DNA from: Rhodanobacter sp. FW104-R8
GTDB taxonomy: Bacteria > Pseudomonadota > Gammaproteobacteria > Xanthomonadales > Rhodanobacteraceae
Assembly: GCF_001617365.1 (NCBI RefSeq)
Contig: NZ_LVJR01000010.1
Span: 1 to 64,000, forward strand
Direction: 5' to 3'
Length of the DNA stretch: 64,000 nt
Part shown: positions 1 to 9,010 of the stretch, piece by piece
Position numbering within the stretch: position 1 is the first letter of the stretch
How the letters are laid out: each line of letters starts with the position of its first letter
Notes under the pieces: generated by a model
Databases searched by the model: none
What the model was told of the DNA's origin: nothing
The model's input: only the letters and a program-made list of their open reading frames with translations
Translations under genes and position numbers: made by a program

Positions 1-162
1 GGCCCAGGGAGGTGGGCGCGCCAGGATGCCGTTGCGTGCATCCGATACGTTGGAGTGCGCTTGGCGGGAAAAAGTTGCAGCGCCCCGAAAAAAATTCAGA
101 AACGATTCATTCTCATGAAATATTAACCGCGGTGACCGTGATCCTCGGCCGCGTGGCGACGC
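1..162. other. Intergenic region downstream of polA
   Basis: No gene is seen here. The segment around 92-125 is AT-rich compared with the rest of the window. Read on the minus strand it holds a TAATAT-like -10 and a sequence (about 97-118) resembling an imperfect Fur-type palindrome. It may be the promoter of a minus-strand gene lying before position 1, which cannot be seen. Confidence 0.4.
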
Positions 163-2913
163 TCAATGCGCCTCGTCCCAGTTCGCGCCCACCCCCACGT
201 CGACCAGCAGCGGCACCGTCAATTCCGCCGCGCCGGACATCCGCTCGACCACCGCGGCGCGTACGGCATCGACCGCGTCGGCGCGCACCTCGAATACGAG
301 TTCGTCGTGCACCTGCATCAGCATGTGGGCGTCGTCGCGCTCGCGCAGCCAGGCCGCTACGGCGATCATCGCGCGCTTGATGATGTCCGCCGCGCTGCCC
401 TGCATCGGCGCGTTCACTGCGGCGCGCTCGGCGCCCTGGCGCTGGCCCTGGTTGCGCGCGGTGAGGTTCTCCAGATACAGGCGGCGGCCGAAGATCGTCT
501 CCACGTAGCCGTCGCGATGGGCGCGTTCGCGGGTCGCTTCCATGAACGCGTGCACGCCTGGGTAGCGGGCGAAGTAGCGCGCCATGTAGTCGCCGGCTTC
601 GCCGCGGTCCACGCCGAGCTGGCGCGCCAGGCCGAATGCGCTCATGCCGTACATCAGGCCGAAGTTGATCGCCTTGGCGGCGCGGCGCTGGTTGGCGCTG
701 ACTTCCTCGGGCTTCAGGCCGAACACCTCGGCGGCGGTGGCGCGGTGCACGTCGCCGCCCTCGCGGAACGCCTTGAGCAGGCCCTCGTCGCCGGACAGGT
801 GCGCCATGATGCGCAGCTCGATCTGCGAGTAGTCCGCCGCCATCACCCGCCAGCCCGGCGGGGCGATGAAGGCCTGGCGGATGCGCCGGCCTTCCTCGGT
901 GCGCACCGGGATGTTCTGCAGGTTCGGGTCGGACGAGGAGATCCGCCCGGTCGCCACCGAGCCCTGGTGGTAGCTGGTGTGCACGCGGCCGGTGCGCGGG
1001 TTGACGATGGCGGACAGCTTGTCGGTGTAGGTGGAGCGCAGCTTGGCCAGGCCGCGGTAGTCGAGGATCAGCCGCGGCAACTCGTGGGCATCGGCGATCG
1101 CCTCCAGCGCCTCCTCGTTGGTGGATGGCTGGCCGGTCGGCGTCTTCATCCTCGCCTCGAGGCCCAGTTCGTCGAACAGCACGGCCTGCAATTGCTTCGG
1201 CGAATCGAGGTTGAACTCGTGCCCCGCCAGCGCGTACGACTGCTGCTGCAGCTCCAGCATGCGCTTGCCCAGCTGCTGGCTTTGCCGGCGCAACTCGTCG
1301 CCGTCGATCAGTACGCCGCGGCGTTCCATTGCGGCCAGCACCGGCACCAGCGGGATCTCGATCTCCTCGTACACGCGCCGCAACGCGGGCACGCTCTCCA
1401 GCTTCGGCCACAGCGCGCGGTGCAGGCGCAGGGTGACGTCGGCATCCTCGGCGGCGTAGCGGCAGGCGGTGTCCAGGTCCACCTGCGAGAACGAGATCTG
1501 CTTCGCCCCCTTGCCGGCGACCTCCTCGTATTTCACCGTGTCGTAGCCGAGGTACTTCTTCGCCAGCGAATCCATGTCGTGGCGCGTGGCGGTGGCGTTC
1601 CACACGTAGGACTCCAGCATCGAGTCGTGCCTGAGTCCCTGCACGGCGATGTCGTAGTGAGACAGGATGTGGATGTCGTACTTCGCGTGCTGGCCCAGCT
1701 TGGCCCGCGCCGGATCCTCGAAGACGGGCTTCAGCGCGCGCAGCACGGCGTCGCGCCCGAGCTGCGGCGGTACGCCGGGATAGTCGTGGCCGAGCGGGAT
1801 GTAGCAGGCCTTGCCGGGCTCCACCGCGAGGCTGAGGCCCACGATATCCGCGCGCATCGCGTCGATGCTGGTGGTTTCGGTGTCGAACGCGATCAGCTCG
1901 GCGCGGTGCAGCTTCTCCAGCCAGGCGTCGAACTGCGCCTGCGTGGTGACCAGCTCATATTCGCCGGGGCCGGAAAATTCCGTCTGCGGGAGCGCACCCT
2001 GTGCGCGATGGCTCTGATGTTGCTCGGGGCGAAGGGCGTCGTGCACAGGGTGCGCTCCTGCAGGTTCGGCCGCGGCATCCAGCTCCTTCAACGCCGCCTT
2101 GAACTCGTATCGCGTATACAGCTCGCGCAGCAGCGCGGTGTCGGCCTCGCGCCGGGTCAGCTCGGTGGGGCCGAATTGCAGCGGCACGTCGGTCTTGATC
2201 GTCGCCAGCTCACGCGACAGCGGCAGCTGCGGCAGCGTGGCGCGCAGGTTCTCGCCGATCTTGCCGCCGATCCTGTCGGCGTTGGCGATCACGCCGTCCA
2301 GCGTGACGTAGTCGGCCAGCCACTTGGCGGCGGTCTTCGGGCCGCACTTGGGCACGCCGGGGATGTTGTCGATGGCGTCGCCGGTGAGGGCGAGGAAGTC
2401 GATGATCTGCTCCGGCTGCACGCCGAATTTCTCCATCACGCCGGCGCGGTCCATCACCGTGTTGCTCATGGTGTTGACCAGGGTGACGTGCGAACCGACC
2501 AGCTGGGCCATGTCCTTGTCGCTGGTGGATACCTCCACCTCGATGCCCAGCGCCTGCGCCTGCAGCGCCAGGGTGCCGATCACGTCGTCGGCCTCGACCC
2601 CGTCCACGCGCAGGATCGGGAAGCCCAGCGCGCCCACGATCGCCAGCATCGGCTCGACCTGCGTGCGCAGTTCGTCCGGCATCGGCGGGCGGTTCGCCTT
2701 GTAGTGCTCGTACAGCGCGTCGCGGAAGGTGGGGCCGGGTGCGTCGCTGACGAAGGCCAGGTAGTCGGGGTTCGCCTTCAGGGTGGCGCGCAGCATGTTG
2801 ACCACGCCGAACAGCGCGCCGGTGGGCTCGCCGCGGGCGTTGCTCAACGGCGGCAATGCGTGGAACGCGCGGTACAGGTAGGACGAGCCGTCGATCAGGA
2901 TGAGTTTGGGCAT
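163..2913 (-). CDS. polA: DNA polymerase I with in-frame repeat insertion
   Basis: This is DNA polymerase I, which fills gaps in repair and removes Okazaki primers. The protein is 916 residues, close to the 928 of E. coli. Domains in order are a 5' nuclease (about 1-285), a 3'-5' exonuclease (about 330-515, FDTETTS with its Asp and Glu present, later YAAEDADVTLRLH) and a family A polymerase domain (motif A DYSQIELR, motif B RRAAKAINFGLMYG, motif C MQVHDELVFE). All three activities look intact. The start is the ATG before PKLILIDGSSYLYRAFHALP, the typical family N-terminus; upstream in-frame codons are not conserved-looking. Residues about 286-311, in the linker between nuclease and exonuclease domains, are encoded by a palindromic repeat also found between genes nearby. 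It is followed at its 5' side by a 9-base G/C tract in the leader. Confidence 0.97.
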   Translation of the reverse strand: MPKLILIDGSSYLYRAFHALPPLSNARGEPTGALFGVVNMLRATLKANPDYLAFVSDAPGPTFRDALYEHYKANRPPMPDELRTQVEPMLAIVGALGFPILRVDGVEADDVIGTLALQAQALGIEVEVSTSDKDMAQLVGSHVTLVNTMSNTVMDRAGVMEKFGVQPEQIIDFLALTGDAIDNIPGVPKCGPKTAAKWLADYVTLDGVIANADRIGGKIGENLRATLPQLPLSRELATIKTDVPLQFGPTELTRREADTALLRELYTRYEFKAALKELDAAAEPAGAHPVHDALRPEQHQSHRAQGALPQTEFSGPGEYELVTTQAQFDAWLEKLHRAELIAFDTETTSIDAMRADIVGLSLAVEPGKACYIPLGHDYPGVPPQLGRDAVLRALKPVFEDPARAKLGQHAKYDIHILSHYDIAVQGLRHDSMLESYVWNATATRHDMDSLAKKYLGYDTVKYEEVAGKGAKQISFSQVDLDTACRYAAEDADVTLRLHRALWPKLESVPALRRVYEEIEIPLVPVLAAMERRGVLIDGDELRRQSQQLGKRMLELQQQSYALAGHEFNLDSPKQLQAVLFDELGLEARMKTPTGQPSTNEEALEAIADAHELPRLILDYRGLAKLRSTYTDKLSAIVNPRTGRVHTSYHQGSVATGRISSSDPNLQNIPVRTEEGRRIRQAFIAPPGWRVMAADYSQIELRIMAHLSGDEGLLKAFREGGDVHRATAAEVFGLKPEEVSANQRRAAKAINFGLMYGMSAFGLARQLGVDRGEAGDYMARYFARYPGVHAFMEATRERAHRDGYVETIFGRRLYLENLTARNQGQRQGAERAAVNAPMQGSAADIIKRAMIAVAAWLRERDDAHMLMQVHDELVFEVRADAVDAVRAAVVERMSGAAELTVPLLVDVGVGANWDEAH
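1989..2058. repeat. REP-like palindrome inside polA
   Basis: A perfect 16-bp inverted repeat (GGAGCGCACCCTGTGC at 1989-2004, its complement at 2043-2058) encloses a loop of 38 bases. The same arm occurs in intergenic elements at 4914-5017 and 9011-9087. Here it is read in frame as part of PolA and adds the stretch GAHPVHDALRPEQHQSHRAQ plus a few residues. Confidence 0.85.
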
Positions 2914-2979
2914 GGGGCGGGCTGACCTGTGCGAAGCAGGCCGCGCCGGGAGCTGCTGGCCGGCGGGACAAGAAAGAAT

Positions 2980-2988
2980 GGGGGGGGG
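2980..2988. repeat. Nine-base G homopolymer upstream of polA
   Basis: Nine consecutive G on the plus strand lie about 67 bases before the polA start. On the minus strand a TACACT -10-like hexamer sits just upstream of the C9 run. Slippage could vary the leader length, but nothing in the sequence shows that it does. Confidence 0.4.
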
Positions 2989-3148
2989 AGTGTATGTCGA
3001 TATGCGGCCGAATGATGATGCAGGGCAACCCGGCCTGCTGCGTGTGGACAACGCGTGCGGCATTCTCGCATGCACGACGGAAGGCCGCGCTTCACGAATG
3101 GCGGCGGTGGCCGCTGCTATGCTCTGCTGCCCCAACGAGGTCGCCGCC

Positions 3149-3649
3149 ATGAAAAACGCCGCCCTGCTGGTTGCCGCCAGCTTCCTGTTCGCCACGCACG
3201 CGCTGGCGCAGTCCGCCGCCCCGGCGAACGTGCCGCCGCCACCGGGGCTGAACGACCCGGGCGTGAAGGCGGTGGCGCCGGCGACGCCGGCTTCCGCGCG
3301 GACGACGGGCAAATCGCTGAAGCTGAAGCCGCAGTCCCTGCCGTCGATGCGCGACGAGGGCGGCGCGCGGGCGGCGCCCCGCGACCGGTCGCCGCCGCAG
3401 GTGCGGATCCGCCAGGAGGGCGACAACAGCATCCAGGAATACAGCCGCAACGGCCGCGTCTACATGGTGGTAGTGACGCCGAAGAACGGCATCCAGCAGA
3501 CCTACCTGGTCGATCCGCAGGGCCGGCTGGTCGACGAGCACGGCATGAAGCCGGTCGGGCCGGTGATGTACAAGGTGCTGGAATGGGGCAAGAGCCGGCC
3601 GCCGGCCACCGAGTCGAGCGCGCCCGCCGCTGAGGACGGCGGCCACTGA
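3149..3649 (+). CDS. DUF2782 family secreted protein
   Basis: A 166-residue protein with a clear N-terminal signal peptide (MKNAALLVAASFLFATHALA, cleavage near residue 20). A Pro/Ala-rich low-complexity stretch follows. The C-terminal half (about 90-150: VRIRQEGDNSIQEYSRNGRV, then a VTPKNG motif and YLVD) is of the DUF2782 type. Genes of this family commonly sit divergently from polA in xanthomonads, as here. The function is unknown and it presumably acts in the periplasm. The start at the ATG of the signal peptide was preferred over longer in-frame extensions, which run through the polA promoter region and have no signal sequence. Confidence 0.8.
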   Translation: MKNAALLVAASFLFATHALAQSAAPANVPPPPGLNDPGVKAVAPATPASARTTGKSLKLKPQSLPSMRDEGGARAAPRDRSPPQVRIRQEGDNSIQEYSRNGRVYMVVVTPKNGIQQTYLVDPQGRLVDEHGMKPVGPVMYKVLEWGKSRPPATESSAPAAEDGGH

Positions 3650-3712
3650 ACCACCTCGCCGGCGCGGGCGTGCCGGCGGAGCCGAAGCGGTATCCGGACG
3701 GAGGGCGACACG

Positions 3713-4144
3713 ATGCAACTGCGTGAAAGCTGGTTGCTGTTTGCGCTGGGTTCGGCGCTGTTCGCCGCGCTGACCGCGCTGTTCGGCAAGCTCGGCGTGG
3801 CCGGCATCAATTCCAACCTGGCCACCTTCATCCGCACCGTGGTGATCCTGTTCGTCACCGCCGGCATCCTCAGCCTGCGCCAGGAGTGGGCCAGGCCAAG
3901 CGGGCTGCCGCTGCACAGCTGGCTGTTCCTGGTGCTGTCGGGCATCGCCACCGGCCTGTCGTGGCTGTGCTACTACCGCGCGCTGCAACTGGGCCCGGTC
4001 AGCAAGGTGGCGCCGATCGACAAGCTCAGCGTGGCGATCGCGATCGTGCTGGCGCTGGTGTTCCTGGGCGAGAAGCCGAGCCTGCCGCTGCTGTTCGGCG
4101 GCGGCCTGATCGTGGCCGGCGCGGTGGTGATCGCGCTGGCCTGA
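3713..4144 (+). CDS. Half-size EamA/DMT transporter
   Basis: A 143-residue hydrophobic protein with about five predicted transmembrane segments, corresponding to one EamA repeat rather than the usual two. The C-terminal part (SKVAPIDKLSVAIAIVLALV, then FLGEK and a Gly-rich last helix) matches the EamA consensus. Single-repeat members are thought to function as dimers, by analogy with small multidrug resistance proteins. The substrate cannot be told from sequence. It follows the DUF2782 gene by 63 bases on the same strand. Confidence 0.8.
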   Translation: MQLRESWLLFALGSALFAALTALFGKLGVAGINSNLATFIRTVVILFVTAGILSLRQEWARPSGLPLHSWLFLVLSGIATGLSWLCYYRALQLGPVSKVAPIDKLSVAIAIVLALVFLGEKPSLPLLFGGGLIVAGAVVIALA

Positions 4145-4150
4145 GCCGCC

Positions 4151-4861
4151 CTACGTGGGGTCGTCCAGCTCCGGGTAGTGGCGGAAGATGCCGCTCTCGT
4201 TGAACGGCAGCCGCCGCGGCGACGCCAGGTAGGCGGCGAGGCGAGGCCGCTGCGCCACCCGCAGCTTCAGCGCCTGCAGCAGCGGCAGGCCGCTGCCGAG
4301 GCGGCGCATCGCGCGCGGAAACGCGTACTCCAGCCCGCTCATCAGCTGGAACAGCGAGAGGTCGACATACGAGTGTTCGTGCAGCGCATGGTGGCCGCCG
4401 CCGCGCTCCAGCACCTGCTCGAAGTAGTCCAGGTACCTGGGCAGCCGCGTCCCGCGCAGGTCGGCGGCGCGGCGGCGCGCCTCGCTGCGCTGGTCCTCGT
4501 AGTACAGGCTGCTGGCGATCGGGTGGTGGGAGTCGTGCACCTCGGCGACCAGGTCGGCGATGGTCAGCTGCAGCTGGTGCGCGTACAGTCGCCGGCCCTC
4601 GCCCTCCGGCACCAGGCCGAGCAGCGGAGCCAGGTATTGCAGGATGTTCGCGGTCTGCGCGATCAGCAGCCGGCCGGCCTTGAGGAACGGCGGCGCGAAC
4701 GGCAGCGCGCCCTCGTGCACGCCGTCGAGGTAGCGCACGAGGGCGTCGTCGCCCTGCTCGCGGGCCACGTCGACGTAGCTGGCGCCGGCATCCTCCAGCG
4801 CCAGCCGCACGAATTCGCCGCGACCCTGGATGCCGGCCCAGTAGTAGAGCTCGTAGCGCAT
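4151..4861 (-). CDS. Glutathione S-transferase family protein
   Basis: A 236-residue protein with an N-terminal thioredoxin-like GST domain (residues 1-80; YELYYWAGIQGRGEFVRLAL, with Tyr near position 6 in place of a Ser or Cys, as in Tyr-type GSTs; LLIAQTANILQYLA, the glutathione-binding cis-Pro/ATNI-like region). An all-helical C-terminal domain follows. It resembles sigma-like GSTs with the PF14497-type C-terminus. It probably conjugates glutathione to electrophiles in the cytoplasm, but the substrate is unknown. The ATG at MRYELYYW was chosen because the longer frame runs into the palindromic repeat at 4914-5017. It ends 6 bases from the end of the convergent EamA gene. Confidence 0.85.
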   Translation of the reverse strand: MRYELYYWAGIQGRGEFVRLALEDAGASYVDVAREQGDDALVRYLDGVHEGALPFAPPFLKAGRLLIAQTANILQYLAPLLGLVPEGEGRRLYAHQLQLTIADLVAEVHDSHHPIASSLYYEDQRSEARRRAADLRGTRLPRYLDYFEQVLERGGGHHALHEHSYVDLSLFQLMSGLEYAFPRAMRRLGSGLPLLQALKLRVAQRPRLAAYLASPRRLPFNESGIFRHYPELDDPT

Positions 4862-4913
4862 GACCGTTTCCCCGGACTCGCCGCCGATCCTGGCACGCGC
4901 GACTTCTACGGGG

Positions 4914-5017
4914 CGTGTAGGAGCGCACCCTGTCCACAAGGGGCTTCCTTCGGTCGTGCGCGAATGCTCTCCATCACGTAACGAAGAGCCATCGCGCACA
5001 GGGTGCGCTCCTACACG
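4914..5017. repeat. REP-like palindromic element
   Basis: A perfect 20-bp inverted repeat (CGTGTAGGAGCGCACCCTGT at 4914-4933, complement at 4998-5017) with a 64-base interior that carries further partial complementarity (GCGCGAATGCTCT and AAGAGCCATCGCGC). It lies between the start of the GST gene and the end of purH. Same arm family as at 1989 and 9011. Confidence 0.88.
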
Positions 5018-5024
5018 TCGGGAC

Positions 5025-6635
5025 TCAATGCCGGAAGTGGCGCATCCCGGTGAACACCATCGCCATGTCGTGCTCGTCGGCGGCGGCGATCACCTCGGCG
5101 TCGCGCATCGAGCCGCCGGGCTGGATCACCGCGCTGATGCCTGCGGCGGCGGCGGCGTCGATGCCGTCGCGGAACGGGAAGAACGCGTCGCTCGCCATCA
5201 CCGAGCCGCGCACCTCGAGTTTCTCGTCGGCCGCCTTGATGCCGGCGATCTTCGCGCTGTAGACGCGGCTCATCTGGCCGGCGCCGATGCCGATGGTCTG
5301 GCGGTCGCGGGCGTAGACGATGGCGTTGGACTTGACGAACTTGGCCACCTTCCAGGCGAAGATCAGGTCGTGGATCTGCGCCTCGGTGGGCGCGCGGCGG
5401 GTGACCACCTTGAGGTCGGCGGCCGTGATCATGCCGGTGTCGGCGCTCTGGATCAGCAGGCCGGAACCGACGCGCTTGGAACTGTTGCCGGGGTGGGCGC
5501 CGAGCAGGTTGCCGTCGGCCGGCAGCGGGATCGCCAGCACGCGCACGTTGCCCTTCTTCGCGAACGCCTTCAGTGCGTCGTCCGCGTAGCCCGGCGCCAG
5601 CACCACCTCGACGAACTGGCGCTCGACGATCGCGCGCGCGGTGGCGCCGTCGACCTCGCGGTTGAACGCGATGATGCCGCCGAACGCCGAGGTGGGGTCG
5701 GTCTGGAAGGCGAGGTCATACGCCTTGCCGATGCCGTCCAGGCTCACCGCCACGCCGCAGGGGTTGGCGTGCTTGACGATCACGCAGGCCGGCTTGCTGA
5801 AGCTGCGCACGCACTCCCACGCCGCGTCGGCGTCGGCGATGTTGTTGAACGACAGTTCCTTGCCCTGCAGCTGGCGGAAGGTGGCCAGCGTGCCCGGCGC
5901 CGGATACAGGTCGCGGTAGAACGCCGCCTGCTGGTGCGGGTTCTCGCCGTAGCGCAGGTCCATCAGTTTCACGAAGCGGCCGTTGACCTGGCCGGGGAAG
6001 GCGGCATGGCCGGCGATCGCGTCCTGCGTGTCGTTGAGTTCCAGCCCGGACAGGTAGTCGCTGATGGCGCCGTCGTAGCTGGACACGTTGTTGAACGCGG
6101 CGACCGCGAGCTTGAAGCGCGTCGCACGGCCGAGGCCGCCGTGCTGCTCGATCTCGGCCAGGGCATCGGCGTATTGCTCCGGCGAAGTCAGCACGCCCAC
6201 GTCGTTCCAGTTCTTCGCCGCCGAACGCAGCATCGCCGGGCCGCCGATGTCGATGTTCTCGATCGCTTGGCTTAGCGTGCAGCCGGGTTTCGCCACGGTG
6301 GCTTCGAACGGGTACAGGTTCAGCACCAGCAGATCGATCGGCGCGATGCCCAGCTCGGCCATCACCTGGTCGTCGGTGCCGCGGCGGCCGAGCAGGCCGC
6401 CGTGCACCTTCGGATGCAGCGTCTTCACGCGGCCGTCCATGATCTCGGGGAAGCCGGTGAGGCCGCTGACCTCGGTGACCGCGATGCCGGCCTCGCGCAG
6501 CGCCTGCGCGCTGCCGCCGGTGGAGAGCAGCTCGATGCCTTTCGCGGCGAGGCGCCGGCCCAGATCGATCAGGCCGGTCTTGTCGGAGACACTGAGCAGG
6601 GCGCGACGGACCGGGACGAGCTGGGGGGCGGACAT
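5025..6635 (-). CDS. purH: Bifunctional AICAR formyltransferase/IMP cyclohydrolase
   Basis: PurH catalyses the last two steps of IMP synthesis: formylation of AICAR by 10-formyl-THF and ring closure. The protein is 536 residues (529 in E. coli). The N-terminal MGS-like cyclohydrolase domain starts [20 protein letters not shown] and contains [16 protein letters not shown] and [16 protein letters not shown]. The C-terminal transformylase domain carries the catalytic Lys-His in [10 protein letters not shown]. It lies 69 bases downstream of fis, as in many gammaproteobacteria, so co-transcription with fis is likely. Confidence 0.97.
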   Translation of the reverse strand: MSAPQLVPVRRALLSVSDKTGLIDLGRRLAAKGIELLSTGGSAQALREAGIAVTEVSGLTGFPEIMDGRVKTLHPKVHGGLLGRRGTDDQVMAELGIAPIDLLVLNLYPFEATVAKPGCTLSQAIENIDIGGPAMLRSAAKNWNDVGVLTSPEQYADALAEIEQHGGLGRATRFKLAVAAFNNVSSYDGAISDYLSGLELNDTQDAIAGHAAFPGQVNGRFVKLMDLRYGENPHQQAAFYRDLYPAPGTLATFRQLQGKELSFNNIADADAAWECVRSFSKPACVIVKHANPCGVAVSLDGIGKAYDLAFQTDPTSAFGGIIAFNREVDGATARAIVERQFVEVVLAPGYADDALKAFAKKGNVRVLAIPLPADGNLLGAHPGNSSKRVGSGLLIQSADTGMITAADLKVVTRRAPTEAQIHDLIFAWKVAKFVKSNAIVYARDRQTIGIGAGQMSRVYSAKIAGIKAADEKLEVRGSVMASDAFFPFRDGIDAAAAAGISAVIQPGGSMRDAEVIAAADEHDMAMVFTGMRHFRH

Positions 6636-6704
6636 GGGCGGGGTTCCTTGGCGGGAAAGCCGCTCATTATAGCCACCCCGTGCAGGGGCGGCCGGGTCGA
6701 GGGA

Positions 6705-7028
6705 TTACAGCAGGCCGTGCGCGGCCAGCTTCTTGCGCAGGGTGGCGCGGTTGATGCCCAGCGCCGTGGCGGCGCGGCTCTGGTTGCCGTCGTGGAAGGC
6801 CAGCACCTCGCGCAGCAGCGGCAATTCGACCTCGCGCAGGACCAGCGCGTGCAGGCCCTCGGCGCATTCGGTGTCGCCGATGTCGGCGAGGTAGCGGCGT
6901 ACCGTGCGGGTGACGCATTCGCCCAATGCGCTCTGGCCCTGCGAGCTGACGCCTGGCGAACCTGCGTTCTGCGACGAGGTCTGTTTTGCGGCCTCGACAG
7001 CAGGCAGTCTTACGGCATTCACGGACAT
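6705..7028 (-). CDS. fis: DNA-binding protein Fis
   Basis: A 107-residue nucleoid protein that bends DNA and regulates growth-phase genes. The C-terminal helix-turn-helix (DGNQSRAATALGINRATLRK) is strongly Fis-like, and the preceding helices (PLLREVLAFH) form the dimer core. The N-terminal 35 residues are Ser/Ala-rich and poorly conserved, giving a protein slightly longer than the 98 residues of E. coli Fis. It sits between the DUF3426 gene and purH. In enterics the gene upstream of fis is dusB; here no dusB is present and a 145-base gap precedes fis. Confidence 0.93.
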   Translation of the reverse strand: MSVNAVRLPAVEAAKQTSSQNAGSPGVSSQGQSALGECVTRTVRRYLADIGDTECAEGLHALVLREVELPLLREVLAFHDGNQSRAATALGINRATLRKKLAAHGLL

Positions 7029-7173
7029 CTTCCCTCACGTGCGAGGCGGCGGCTGCATGGGCCGCTGCGTTATGGTCATGGCTGTCGCGGCAGATCGCGG
7101 GGCGTGTCGGGTACCGGCTTGGCGATCTGCGCAGAGGGTCGAGTCTACCCGCGCGTGCCGATAATTTTAAGTG

Positions 7174-8034
7174 CTATTCGAAACCGAGTTCGAACCCCAC
7201 CGCCTTGTCGCCGGGGTCCTCCACTTCCAGCAGCAGCACCGCGCTGGCGCCCGGCGCCAGGCCGCGCTGCAGGGTCGCCTCGTCGTCGAGGTACTCGTGC
7301 GGCTGCAGCCGGCGCATCGCGATACGCCGGCCCTGCGCGTCGGACAGGGTGATCGTCAGCACCGGATACGGCTGGGTGAACGCGGCGTCGTTGCGCACGC
7401 TGGCGCTGATCATCAGCGCGCCGGCAACGCTGGGATGGGCCTGCACGTTGCTGGCCAGCAGGCGCAGCTGCTGCGGCGCGGCGACCAGCGGCAGGCGGCA
7501 GCCGAGCAGGGCGCAGCTGCCGCGCAACCAGTTGCCGGTGAGCGGGTTGCGGATCAGCTCGCCGCGCTTGGCCCAGGCCAGCTGGGCGCCGAGCAGCAGC
7601 GCCAGCATCAGGCATGCCAGCACCCACGGCCAGCGCCGTTCGGCGGACGCCGCCCCGTGCCGCCGCCGCTCGCGCCGGCCCGGGTGCCCGGACTGGCGGG
7701 CTTGCGGTTCGCGCGCAAAGCGGGGGGCGAACACCAACTGCGAAAAATCCTCGATCGCCGCCGCGCCCGCCGCTACCGCATTGTCGCCAGCCACCACCAC
7801 CACGGGCGGCTCCGAGCGTGGCCGGTAGACCACCAGGTCGAGGCACGGCGGCTCGAACGCGGACTCGTTGACCGGCAACTCGACGAACGGCTCCGGCGGC
7901 AACTGCCCGGTCAGCGTGGCGAGGCTGTCGAAGCTGGCGTGGCAGTGTCCGCACACGGCGTGGCCGTGCGCCTTCGCGAGTGTCTGCGCATCCAGCGAAA
8001 ACACGGACAGGCATTCGGGACATTGGGTGTACAT
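7174..8034 (-). CDS. DUF3426 zinc-ribbon membrane protein
   Basis: A 286-residue protein with an N-terminal MJ0042-type zinc ribbon (CPECLSVFSLD and CGHCHASF, four cysteines in CxxC pairs). An acidic and basic low-complexity linker follows, then one transmembrane helix near residues 137-157 (WPWVLACLMLALLLGAQLAW). The C-terminal DUF3426 domain is predicted periplasmic. Genes of this type sit next to prmA in pseudomonads and xanthomonads; the function is unknown. The start was placed at MYTQCPEC, the usual family N-terminus, six codons inside the longest frame. Confidence 0.85.
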   Translation of the reverse strand: MYTQCPECLSVFSLDAQTLAKAHGHAVCGHCHASFDSLATLTGQLPPEPFVELPVNESAFEPPCLDLVVYRPRSEPPVVVVAGDNAVAAGAAAIEDFSQLVFAPRFAREPQARQSGHPGRRERRRHGAASAERRWPWVLACLMLALLLGAQLAWAKRGELIRNPLTGNWLRGSCALLGCRLPLVAAPQQLRLLASNVQAHPSVAGALMISASVRNDAAFTQPYPVLTITLSDAQGRRIAMRRLQPHEYLDDEATLQRGLAPGASAVLLLEVEDPGDKAVGFELGFE

Positions 8035-8096
8035 GCGAGCCGCTTCGATCAAACCGCGGCAAGCTTAGCAGGGAGCCGCCGGCAGCCGTTGCCCGC

Positions 8097-8993
8097 TCAG
8101 CGGCGGCGGCCGCTGATGCGCACCCAGTCCTCGCGGGTATCCACGCGCAGTTCGTCGAACCATTCGGCATAGCGCTGCAGCAGCTCGTCCTGCTGGCCGG
8201 CGAGGATGCCGGAGATCGCGAACGGCGCGCCGGGCTTTGCCGCCGCGGCGAAGGTGGGCGCCAGTTCGCCGAGCGGCCCGGCGAGGATGTTGGCGATGAA
8301 TACGTCAGTGGCCTCCGCCTCGACGTCCTCCGGGAGAAACAGCGCGAGCCGGTCGGCCACGCCGTTGCGTTCGGCGTTGTCGCGCGAGGCGGTGAGCGCC
8401 TGCGGATCGTTGTCGACGCCGACCGCGCCGGCCGCGCCGAGCTTCAGCGCGGCGATCGCCAGGATGCCGGAACCGCAGCCGTAGTCGGTAACCGTCTTGC
8501 CGGCGAGGTCGAGGCCGTCCAGCCATTCCAGGCACAACGCGGTGGTGGGATGGGTGCCGCTGCCGAAGGCGAGGCCGGGATCGAGCCGCACCACGACGAG
8601 ATCGTCATCGACGGGCGGCTCGATGTTCCACGGGTAGATCCACAGCCGCCGGCCGAACGGCATCGGCTTGAACTGGTCCATCCATGCGCGCTCCCACTCC
8701 TGGTCGGCGACCTCGGCGAAGGCCAGCTGGTCGGGTTCGAGCCATGGCAGCAATTCGCCCAGCGCGGCGGCGAGGCCACGCCGGTCGGCGCCTTCGTCGA
8801 ACAGCGCGTTGAGGGTGATCGTGGGCCACAGTGGCAGCTCGCCCACGCCCGGCTCGAAGATCGCCTGCTCGTCCGGTGTCTCCGCGTCGGCGTCCCGCAG
8901 CGTGATCGACAGTGCGCCGAGGTCGTCCAGCGCTTCCTCCGCGCGGGGCTGCTGCTCGATGCGGACGACCAGGGAGAGTTCGAGGAAAGGCAT
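8097..8993 (-). CDS. prmA: Ribosomal protein L11 methyltransferase
   Basis: PrmA trimethylates ribosomal protein L11. The protein is 298 residues (293 in E. coli). The N-terminal substrate-recognition domain starts MPFLELSLVVRIEQQP; the SAM-binding Rossmann core has TVTDYGCGSGILAIAALKLG and, before it, the PrmA signature DPGLAFGSGTHPTTALCLEW. The ATG at 8993 was chosen; a longer frame to 9056 would add 21 residues encoded entirely by the palindromic repeat just upstream. The gene lies between accC and the DUF3426 gene, the usual arrangement in this group. Confidence 0.95.
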   Translation of the reverse strand: MPFLELSLVVRIEQQPRAEEALDDLGALSITLRDADAETPDEQAIFEPGVGELPLWPTITLNALFDEGADRRGLAAALGELLPWLEPDQLAFAEVADQEWERAWMDQFKPMPFGRRLWIYPWNIEPPVDDDLVVVRLDPGLAFGSGTHPTTALCLEWLDGLDLAGKTVTDYGCGSGILAIAALKLGAAGAVGVDNDPQALTASRDNAERNGVADRLALFLPEDVEAEATDVFIANILAGPLGELAPTFAAAAKPGAPFAISGILAGQQDELLQRYAEWFDELRVDTREDWVRISGRRR

Positions 8994-9010
8994 GGACGTA
9001 TTCGATGGCG

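Noticed and set aside
166..2925. Long plus-strand open frame opposite polA (919 codons)
   Set aside because: It is an antisense shadow caused by high GC; composition is His/Val/Arg-rich with no domain, while the opposite strand encodes full PolA.
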